Part shown: piece by piece, positions 1 to 5,376 of the stretch | Position numbering within the stretch: the first letter of the stretch is position 1 | Layout: every line of letters starts with the position of its first letter | Assembly: GCA_964352615.1 (NCBI GenBank) | Contig: CAYGSG010000126.1 | Span: 1 to 5,712, forward strand | Length of the DNA: 5,712 nucleotides | Direction of reading: 5' to 3' | Source: OFTM382 sp964352615 | GTDB lineage: Bacteria > Planctomycetota > Phycisphaerae > Phycisphaerales > UBA1924 | Position numbers and translations under genes: made by a program | Notes under the pieces: model-generated | What the model was told of the DNA's origin: nothing | Seen by the model: only the letters and a program-made list of their open reading frames with translations | The model's database searches: none

Positions 1-13
1 AGCCCCCCCCACT

Positions 14-1270
14 TTGCCAACGGCCCGCCCCGCTGCCTCGATGCGCGTGGTCCTCGGGCTCACGTTCGTCAACTCTCTGGGCACGGGCGCGGTGACCAAC
101 GGCGTGTTCTTCATCGCGAGCCAATCCCTCGGGTTCGGTCGCAACCAGAACTTCCTGCTGGGCGCAGCGTTGGGCGCGACGTACATCACCGGGGCGCTGG
201 CGGTTGGCCCGCTGCTCAGGCGGCTGATCGCCCGGTCTGAAGCCGTCACCCACCGCCGGGTCGTCGCGGCGCTGGCGGTGCTGCTGGGGCTGCTGTGCTT
301 CCTTCCGTGGCTGGTGATCGGGGGTCAGCCGCCGGGCAGCTCGCGTGGAAGCTGGGCGCTCTGGGTGTTCACCTTGGCCTACAGCCCGCTCACGGGCGCA
401 CTCTGGCCGATCATCGAGAGCTACCTCGCAGGAGGCAGGCGGGGCGAAGCCCTGCGAAAGGCGATCGGACGATTCAACATCTGCTGGGCGCTGGCCATCC
501 CGGCTGCGTACTGGGGCATGGCCCCGCTGCTCGAACACCACTCGCTGCTGGTGCTCAACGGGCTGGGTGTGTTCCACATTCTGAGCCTAACGCTGGTCTG
601 GCGGCTTCCCGCAACCCCCGCTCGGCACATCGACGACGACCACGAGAAGGCCCCCGCGGTGTACCGACCCCTGCTCGCTCTCTGCCGGGTGCTGCTGCCG
701 ATGAGCTACCTCATCTTCAGCGTTTGGACGCCCTACCAGCCGACGGCGCTGACCAAGCTGGGCGTGGCGATCGTTTGGCAGACACCCATCGCCGCGACGT
801 GGCACATCAGCCGAGCGGTCGTGTTCGCACTGCTCGGCAGCGTCCAAGGCTGGCACGGCAAGTGGTGGCTGCCACTGGCGGGGGCTGGGGCGCTCGTGCT
901 CGGCTTGGTGGGTTCACTCGCAGCCCCAGCCATCGGGGCCGAGCGCGGCGGGCTGGTCGTACTCATCGGCTCGCTCGCGTGCTTCGGGTGCGGCATCGGG
1001 GCGATCTACGCCGCCGCGCTGTACTACGCGATGTCGGTCGGTGACGCCGAGGTCGATGCGGGCGGCAAGCACGAGGCGCTCATCGGGATCGGGTACACCC
1101 TGGGGCCAGCCCTGGGCCTGGCGGCGGGCTTGGCGGCTGACGCCAAGTGGTTTCCCTTGGATAATGGCTTCGCCCCGCTGCTCATGGGATCGGTGCTGCT
1201 GGTGTGCGTGGTGGTCGGGGTTTGGGCTGTCTGGTGGGTGCCGAGGACAGCTCGCCGAAACAGAGCATAA
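14..1270 (+). CDS. MFS-type membrane transporter, 5' end uncertain
   Basis: Predicted inner-membrane transporter of major facilitator type; substrate unknown. Counted from the TTG at 14, the 418-residue product has about twelve hydrophobic segments, roughly at residues 11-35, 45-68, 82-104, 113-137, 152-170, 176-197, 220-240, 250-275, 285-307, 312-340, 353-374 and 387-409. A hydrophilic, acidic/basic loop at about 200-218 (containing HIDDDHEK) separates two six-helix halves, as is usual for the family. The glycine/proline-rich helix near 356-372 (GIGYTLGPALGLAAG) resembles MFS helix 11, and the C-terminus is basic (RTARRNRA). The start is unsure: the frame is open to base 2, no Shine-Dalgarno is visible before the TTG at 14 or the ATG at 41, and the first helix begins just after that ATG, so the true start may lie left of the window. 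The fold is fairly sure from topology; the family assignment is less so, and no drug or sugar specificity motif was recognised. Confidence 0.72.
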   Translation: MPTARPAASMRVVLGLTFVNSLGTGAVTNGVFFIASQSLGFGRNQNFLLGAALGATYITGALAVGPLLRRLIARSEAVTHRRVVAALAVLLGLLCFLPWLVIGGQPPGSSRGSWALWVFTLAYSPLTGALWPIIESYLAGGRRGEALRKAIGRFNICWALAIPAAYWGMAPLLEHHSLLVLNGLGVFHILSLTLVWRLPATPARHIDDDHEKAPAVYRPLLALCRVLLPMSYLIFSVWTPYQPTALTKLGVAIVWQTPIAATWHISRAVVFALLGSVQGWHGKWWLPLAGAGALVLGLVGSLAAPAIGAERGGLVVLIGSLACFGCGIGAIYAAALYYAMSVGDAEVDAGGKHEALIGIGYTLGPALGLAAGLAADAKWFPLDNGFAPLLMGSVLLVCVVVGVWAVWWVPRTARRNRA

Positions 1271-1292
1271 ATAGCTGGCACAGCAGCTATTT
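1269..1292 (+). terminator. Hairpin overlapping the transporter stop codon, possible terminator
   Basis: AAATAGCTG (1269-1277) and CAGCTATTT (1284-1292) are perfect reverse complements around a 6-base loop, GCACAG. The last two bases of the stop codon TAA (1268-1270) lie in the left arm. The A-rich left base and T-rich right base resemble a weak, potentially bidirectional intrinsic terminator, but the stem is AT-rich and only three Ts belong to the right arm before GCG, so termination strength is doubtful. It is the only obvious 3'-end signal for the transporter. Confidence 0.5.
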
Positions 1293-1471
1293 GCGATTGT
1301 TATCAACGTGTCCAAAGCACCGCCGATCGGCCCAGCCCCCGCAACCGGAAGGCCCTGGGTCTGATATGCCCTTGAAGTCTTCCACCGGGTCCAGACCGTG
1401 CGTGGGCGAGGTCGATCAAAGCCGAGTTCGTCGAGTGCTCACGGCTAAGGGTGGGACCTAGGCGAAGGCGT

Positions 1472-1497
1472 GGAACGGGGCCCGGCGGGCGGGCGTG
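1472..1497 (+). promoter_or_regulatory. Possible ECF-sigma-type promoter for the protease
   Basis: GGAAC (1472-1476) is followed after 17 bases by CGTG (1494-1497), then TAAGCT. GGAAC with a CGT-type -10 at 16-17 bases is the usual layout for extracytoplasmic-function sigma factors, which often control envelope proteases, so the placement upstream of a secreted protease is sensible. The elements are short, the region is very GC-rich and a chance match is quite possible. A housekeeping promoter using TAAGCT (1498-1503) as a -10 is an alternative. Confidence 0.22.
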
Positions 1498-1563
1498 TAA
1501 GCTAGACCCAATCCGATGGCCGCCCGCTCGCATCCGGCGAGGGCGCTCACACGAAACTCATGC

Positions 1564-1570
1564 TGAGGAG
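1564..1570 (+). promoter_or_regulatory. Shine-Dalgarno of the S41 protease
   Basis: TGAGGAG lies five bases before the ATG at 1576. This is a strong anti-16S match at normal spacing, and it fixes the start that also gives a complete signal peptide. Confidence 0.8.
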
Positions 1571-1575
1571 CATTC

Positions 1576-3807
1576 ATGCGTTCGATTTCAAGGTGTGCCT
1601 CGGGCGTTGCGAGGGTGGTCACGGTTGCGATGCTGCTCGGGGCCTCGGCCTCAGGCGCGATGGCCCAGTCGAACACCGACCTGTGGAGCGGTGCCAAGTC
1701 GGGCCAGTTCGCGTCTGCTGAGGCGATCTCGGCCGCGATCATCGGCGAGCCCACAGCGCCCATCACCGAGTTTCGCACGACGCTGTCCAAGCGTGAGATG
1801 GAGCGGGCCGAGCGCCTCATCGAGACGCGGCAGGAACTGCTCGAAGCGCTCAACCACGACCCGCTGACCGGCGTGCACCTGAGCGATGCGCTGCGTGCTG
1901 CAACCGAATTGCAAATGCTGGGCGACAACCCTCAAGCGGCGCTGGCCGATGCGGATGTCGCGCGGGCCATCGGTCTGGCCGATGCGGAAGCACGGGCCGC
2001 CGAATCGCGCGGCGAAGCGGTTATCTCCGCTGAGCTGTTCTACAGGCTCAACGCCCTCAATGAAGAATCAAACCGCTACGGCGCGGACGTGCGGCGCCTC
2101 AACTCCCGGCTCATGATGCTCCGGCTCTACGCGCCCGAGCGGTATTGGGAGCTGCGCAACGAGCGGCGGACCGCTGAAGACCTCGAGCCGCTGCCGCCCT
2201 ACAACGCCAAGGGCGACACGTTCCAAGAGAAGGTCGAAGGCATCGACCGCTTTGTCGTCGCACGCTCGATTGTGCGCGCCGTGCAGCAGCACGTTGATAG
2301 CCCTTCGCCCGCTGAACTGCTTGCATCAGGCTTCCGACAGGTCGGCACGCTGCTCGATGCTGATGAGGTGCTGAGCGAAGTCAGCGGCTCGCCCATGTTC
2401 GACCGTCAGGCCCGCGCCGACTTCAAGCGGCTGTGCGAGGAGGCCGCCACGCAGTTTGATGCTGGCAACCGCAGGGCCACGCTCCGCGACATCGCCCCCG
2501 CGGTGCGCGAGTTGCTCGAGTACAACGGGAAGACCCTGGGCCTGCCCGAGGAGCCGCTGCTTCGCGAGTTCGGCGACGGGGCCATGTCCGCGCTCGACGA
2601 CTACTCGCAGATCATCTGGCCCTCCGATGTCGACCGCTTCCGCAGAACGACCAGCGGGCAGTTCGTGGGCATCGGCGTGCAGATCTCGCTGGATGCCATG
2701 AGCCAGCTCAAGGTCGTCACGCCCCTGGCTGGCACGCCCGCTCAGCGGGCCGGGCTCCGAGCCGAGGACGTGATCTCCAAGGTTGATGGCGAGTCCACGC
2801 TTGGATTCAGCCTCGATCAGGCGGTCGACGTCATCACCGGGCCAAAGGGCACGCCGGTACTGCTGACCATCGAGCGTCCGATCAAAGGCGACAGCGACGA
2901 ACCCGACACACAGGTGTTCGACGTGGAACTTCTCCGCGACGTCATCGCGCTCAAGAGCGTGCTCGGCTGGAAGCGGACCGGCCCGGGCGACGACGACTGG
3001 AACTGGTTCATCGATAAGGACTCGGGCATCGGGTACATCCGGCTGAGCCAGTTTCAGAACGGCTCGACGCGCGACCTCCGCAAGGCTGTGCGTGCGATGC
3101 AGAACGAAGGCCTCAACGGCATCATCCTCGACCTGCGGTTCAACCCGGGTGGCCTGCTCGATGAAGCCGTCGGCATCGTCGGCCAGTTTGTCAGCGAGCA
3201 GCCGGTGGTCTCGATCGAGGGCGCCGACGGCCGGGTGCTGGGCGTCGAGCGCACAGGCGCTGGGCTGGCTCCGCTCGCGGGCACGCCGACGGTGGTGCTC
3301 ATCAACGAAGGCGCCGCATCGGCGAGCGAGATCGTCTCGGGCGCGCTCCAGGACTACGCAGCCAAGAACCTTGTAGATGTGGTCGTGGTCGGCCAGCGGA
3401 GCTTCGGCAAAGGCAGCGTCCAGAACGTGTGGGAGATGCCCGCACCCAAGCCCACCCTCATCAAGCTCACCACGCAGTACTACCGCCTGCCCAGCGGCCG
3501 GCTCATCCATCGCGATCGCCACCCCGACCAGCCGCTCAAGGGCGTCAAGCCCGACCTGACAGTGTCGATGCTGCCCGAGCAGATCACCGAGTCGGCCCGC
3601 ATCCGCCGGGACGCCGATGTCATGACCCTCGACGAGTTCGGCAAGCCCCTCGACCCCGAGTCGGCGGTGGACCCGGACACGCTGATCGCCGACGGGATCG
3701 ATGTACAACTGCACACCGCCCTGCTGCTGCTTCAGAGCCGTGCGGGCCGCATCGGCAAGGTCGCGATCTCTCCGATGCACGCCGAGCCGATGCAGGCGGT
3801 CCCTTAA
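1576..3807 (+). CDS. Secreted S41 family C-terminal processing peptidase with PDZ domain
   Basis: Serine endopeptidase of the Ctp/Prc (tail-specific protease) family, predicted to act outside the cytoplasmic membrane on C-terminal tails of envelope proteins. Residues 1-30 form a Sec signal peptide: basic start, hydrophobic core at about 11-25, cleavage after AMA at 30. Residues 31-330 are mostly helical and unlike a standard Ctp N-terminus; about 335-370 (GAMSALDDYSQ, then TSGQFVGIGVQI) matches the usual helical lead-in. The PDZ domain spans about 366-435, including TPAQRAGLRAEDVI. The S41 core spans about 483-665, with GIGYIRLSQF, LDLRFNPGGLLDEAV, the catalytic Ser582 in SASEIV and the general-base Lys612 in SFGKGSVQ. 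The Ser-Lys spacing is 30 residues rather than the common 25, through extra residues around 595-602, and the usual GE before the TFGKG motif is GQ. At 743 residues it is longer than typical CtpA (about 400-500) and closer to Prc, though it differs from Prc in layout. It has its own leader and a strong Shine-Dalgarno; no gene for a partner lies nearby. Confidence 0.93.
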   Translation: MRSISRCASGVARVVTVAMLLGASASGAMAQSNTDLWSGAKSGQFASAEAISAAIIGEPTAPITEFRTTLSKREMERAERLIETRQELLEALNHDPLTGVHLSDALRAATELQMLGDNPQAALADADVARAIGLADAEARAAESRGEAVISAELFYRLNALNEESNRYGADVRRLNSRLMMLRLYAPERYWELRNERRTAEDLEPLPPYNAKGDTFQEKVEGIDRFVVARSIVRAVQQHVDSPSPAELLASGFRQVGTLLDADEVLSEVSGSPMFDRQARADFKRLCEEAATQFDAGNRRATLRDIAPAVRELLEYNGKTLGLPEEPLLREFGDGAMSALDDYSQIIWPSDVDRFRRTTSGQFVGIGVQISLDAMSQLKVVTPLAGTPAQRAGLRAEDVISKVDGESTLGFSLDQAVDVITGPKGTPVLLTIERPIKGDSDEPDTQVFDVELLRDVIALKSVLGWKRTGPGDDDWNWFIDKDSGIGYIRLSQFQNGSTRDLRKAVRAMQNEGLNGIILDLRFNPGGLLDEAVGIVGQFVSEQPVVSIEGADGRVLGVERTGAGLAPLAGTPTVVLINEGAASASEIVSGALQDYAAKNLVDVVVVGQRSFGKGSVQNVWEMPAPKPTLIKLTTQYYRLPSGRLIHRDRHPDQPLKGVKPDLTVSMLPEQITESARIRRDADVMTLDEFGKPLDPESAVDPDTLIADGIDVQLHTALLLLQSRAGRIGKVAISPMHAEPMQAVP

Positions 3808-3875
3808 TCGAGCGATCCTCATCGGCAAGCCCGATAAGCCCGGCTGACAGGTGCCATGCTCGCCCGGAAAGCAGG

Positions 3876-3905
3876 TTCCCAAACAGGGGTCCGAGCCCCT
3901 ACACT
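3876..3905 (+). promoter_or_regulatory. Weak housekeeping-type promoter candidate for pdhA
   Basis: TTCCCA (3876-3881) and TACACT (3900-3905), separated by 18 bases, each match four of six bases of the sigma-70 consensus. This would start transcription near 3912 and give a leader of about 60 bases. The match is weak and overlaps the small hairpin at 3885-3900, so it is only a candidate. Confidence 0.2.
3885..3900 (+). other. Small hairpin downstream of the protease gene
   Basis: AGGGG (3885-3889) and CCCCT (3896-3900) pair perfectly around TCCGAG. It lies 77 bases after the protease stop and is not followed by a T run, so it could be a rho-type or weak 3'-end structure, or simply chance in GC-rich DNA. 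Confidence 0.28.
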
Positions 3906-3926
3906 GAGTGAAGAATCGATCGAGCG

Positions 3927-3949
3927 CCCGGGGTCCTGCTGGCCCCGGG
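3927..3949 (+). promoter_or_regulatory. GC-only hairpin in the pdhA leader
   Basis: CCCGGGG (3927-3933) pairs with CCCCGGG (3943-3949) around TCCTGCTGG; inner CC/GG pairs can tighten the loop to four or five bases. The stem is all G-C and ends 25 bases before the pdhA start, outside the Shine-Dalgarno (GAGGG at 3964-3968). Without a following T run it is not a standard intrinsic terminator. It could act as a leader structure affecting pdhA mRNA stability or translation. Each arm also contains the palindrome CCCGGG. Confidence 0.4.
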
Positions 3950-3974
3950 GCTGTTCGTCTGTCGAGGGCCCAAG

Positions 3975-5057
3975 ATGACCGATGTGAGCGCAGGCCGCGA
4001 GCGATTGACCGACCAGCTTTCTGATGATGTCCTCGTCAGCTGGCTGTACGACATGCAACTGATCCGCGAGTTCGAGACCCGAACCGCCCAGGCCTATCAG
4101 CAGGCCAAGATCGGCGGGTTCTGCCACGTCTACTCGGGCCAAGAGGCCTGCTGCGTGGGCACCATCGCCGCGATGGAGCACGACGACCCGATCGTCACCG
4201 CGTACCGCGATCACGGCCACGCGCTGGCGCGCGGCATGACGCCCGAGGCGTGCATGGCCGAGATGTTCGGCAAAATCACCGGCTGCGCCAAAGGCAAGGG
4301 CGGGTCGATGCACATGTTCGACAAGCCCAACCACCTCTACGGCGGGCACGGCATCGTCGGCGCCCAGACCCCGCTCGGCACGGGCCTCGCATTCGCTGCC
4401 CGCTACCAGTGGGAAGTCATGGGCGAGGGCTCCAAGAAGGTCGCGCTCGCGTACCTCGGCGATGGCGCGCTCAACCAGGGCGCCTTCCACGAAGCTCAGA
4501 ACCTCGCGGGCCTGCTCAACCTGCCCGTGATCTACATCGTCGAGAACAACGGCTACTCGATGGGCACCTCAATCGAGCGCGGCACCACGATGGCCGACAA
4601 CCTTGTGCTCAAGGCCAAGGGCTACGGCATCAAGGGCCTGCAGATCGACGGGTTCGACATCCTCAACGTCTACAACCAGTTCAAGCCGCTCGTCGATGAG
4701 TGCCGCGACCTGCAAAGGCCGGGCTTTGTCGATCTCAAGACCTACCGGTACCAGGGCCACTCGATGTCGGACCCGCAGAAGTACCGCTCGAAGGACGAGG
4801 TCGAGGAGTGGAAGAGCAAGGACTCGATCGCGGCCCTGCTCAGCCACCTCATGAGTGAACGCTCAGCGGTGACCGAAGCCGACTGGAAGACGATGCAGAA
4901 GGACATCCGCGAGAGGGTGAAGAAGTCGGTGGACTTCGCCGAGTCATCGCCCGACCCGGAGATGAGTGAACTGACGACGGACGTGTACGCGAACCCGCAG
5001 CCGAACCTGAGTCCGACCGAGGACTATCGGCATGGAGTGAGGAACCCGCTGCTGTAA
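3975..5057 (+). CDS. pdhA: Pyruvate dehydrogenase E1 component, alpha subunit
   Basis: Alpha chain of the heterotetrameric (alpha2beta2) thiamine-diphosphate-dependent E1 of the pyruvate dehydrogenase complex. With the beta chain it decarboxylates pyruvate and passes the acetyl group to lipoyl-E2, feeding acetyl-CoA synthesis in the cytoplasm. At 360 residues it is full length. Visible motifs are YRDHGHALARG (77-87), the cofactor/Mg motif starting LGDGA (GDG at 162-164) and ending ENN (190-192) with normal spacing, and the loop YRYQGHSMSDP (257-267), nearly identical to the phosphorylation-loop segment of mitochondrial E1-alpha and including the conserved His262. GAQTPLGTG (129-137) is also typical. 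About 20 residues follow the usual TDVY end. The start is set by GAGGG at 3964-3968, six bases upstream. The beta-subunit gene that commonly follows is absent: a toxin-antitoxin-like pair begins ten bases downstream. Related E1-alpha enzymes for acetoin or branched-chain 2-oxoacids are alternatives, but the loop sequence favours pyruvate. Confidence 0.94.
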   Translation: MTDVSAGRERLTDQLSDDVLVSWLYDMQLIREFETRTAQAYQQAKIGGFCHVYSGQEACCVGTIAAMEHDDPIVTAYRDHGHALARGMTPEACMAEMFGKITGCAKGKGGSMHMFDKPNHLYGGHGIVGAQTPLGTGLAFAARYQWEVMGEGSKKVALAYLGDGALNQGAFHEAQNLAGLLNLPVIYIVENNGYSMGTSIERGTTMADNLVLKAKGYGIKGLQIDGFDILNVYNQFKPLVDECRDLQRPGFVDLKTYRYQGHSMSDPQKYRSKDEVEEWKSKDSIAALLSHLMSERSAVTEADWKTMQKDIRERVKKSVDFAESSPDPEMSELTTDVYANPQPNLSPTEDYRHGVRNPLL

Positions 5058-5061
5058 AGGG
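5057..5061 (+). promoter_or_regulatory. Shine-Dalgarno of the nucleotidyltransferase, touching the pdhA stop
   Basis: AAGGG begins on the last base of the pdhA TAA and lies six bases before the ATG at 5068. That spacing favours the ATG over the TTG at 5065, which would leave only three bases. Its position supports translation from a pdhA read-through transcript. Confidence 0.6.
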
Positions 5062-5067
5062 TGCTTG

Positions 5068-5376
5068 ATGGACCACGTGAAGATCGATATCCCGGCCGAC
5101 AGCCTGCGAGCGTTCTGCGTTCGCTGGAAGATTGTAGAGCTCTCGCTCTTTGGTTCATCGTTGCGAGAGGACTTCGGCCCGGACTCCGACGTAGACGTGT
5201 GCGTCGTGTTCGACCAGAGCCAGGAGTGGTCGTTGTTTGACATCGTGACGATGCGAGAGGAACTGGTCACGCTATTCGGCGGCCGGAGCGTAGACATCAT
5301 TGAACTCGACGCCATGCGTAACCCGTTCTTCAGACACCGTGTCTTAACGACGCGCAAGGTGGTGTATGCCGCTTGA
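5068..5376 (+). CDS. mntA: MNT-domain nucleotidyltransferase, MntA-like antitoxin
   Basis: Minimal nucleotidyltransferase of the DNA polymerase beta superfamily, 102 residues. The signature GSX10DXD is complete: Gly29-Ser30, then ten residues, then Asp41-Val42-Asp43; a third metal-binding Asp is likely Asp76 in SVDIIELD. In characterised type VII systems such proteins transfer AMP from ATP to a tyrosine of the partner HEPN RNase and so neutralise it. All catalytic residues are visible, so I infer an active enzyme. It follows pdhA by ten bases and overlaps the next gene by 11 bases (ATG at 5366 inside its last codons), which implies translational coupling and a matched dose of the two proteins. 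Three sampled 60-base lines of the gene are 55-57% G+C, against 68% for a sampled pdhA line, consistent with acquisition. The symbol is by family resemblance only; the fold is very sure, the antitoxin role is inferred from the partner. Confidence 0.88.
   Translation: MDHVKIDIPADSLRAFCVRWKIVELSLFGSSLREDFGPDSDVDVCVVFDQSQEWSLFDIVTMREELVTLFGGRSVDIIELDAMRNPFFRHRVLTTRKVVYAA

Larger units (their letters stand above)
1293..1575. other. Intergenic region between transporter and protease
   Basis: About 280 bases with no convincing gene on either strand. Short frames cross it but lack a ribosome binding site or a recognisable product. It holds a 6-bp inverted repeat with a long loop (GGTCTG at 1358-1363, CAGACC at 1392-1397), a possible promoter near 1472-1497, and a bulged hairpin-capable CTCGC/GCGAG pair in the likely 5' leader of the protease. 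I recognise no known structured RNA or riboswitch here. The length suggests that the protease has its own promoter and a leader of several tens of bases. Confidence 0.55.

Noticed and set aside
295..1044. Plus-strand frame of 249 codons inside the transporter
   Set aside because: Arg/Ala/Gly-rich translation typical of an out-of-frame GC-rich gene, and fully contained in the frame that encodes the transmembrane segments.
1350..1400. Possible small structured RNA from the GGTCTG/CAGACC pair
   Set aside because: Only six pairs around a 28-base loop with no consistent inner stems; easily chance in GC-rich sequence.
2326..3882. Long minus-strand open frame (518 codons) opposite the protease
   Set aside because: It mirrors the codon structure of the plus-strand gene, which has clear S41 and PDZ motifs. 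Long antisense frames are expected in GC-rich DNA; the product has no recognisable domain and I see no convincing ribosome binding site.
3871..3905. tRNA-like look (GGTTCCCAAAC, GGTCCGAG) between protease and pdhA
   Set aside because: No acceptor stem, D-arm or anticodon arm can be assembled, and the T-loop consensus is missing.
3429..3911. Plus-strand frame of 160 codons across the protease C-terminus
   Set aside because: Out-of-frame shadow of the protease, rich in Pro/Arg/His, with no binding site or domain.
3819..4490. Minus-strand open frame (223 codons) opposite the start of pdhA
   Set aside because: It overlaps the conserved pdhA coding sequence and is a His/Ala/Arg/Asp-rich shadow with no family resemblance.
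5065..5067. TTG as the start of the nucleotidyltransferase
   Set aside because: It would leave only three bases after AAGGG; the ATG at 5068 has a normal six-base spacing.
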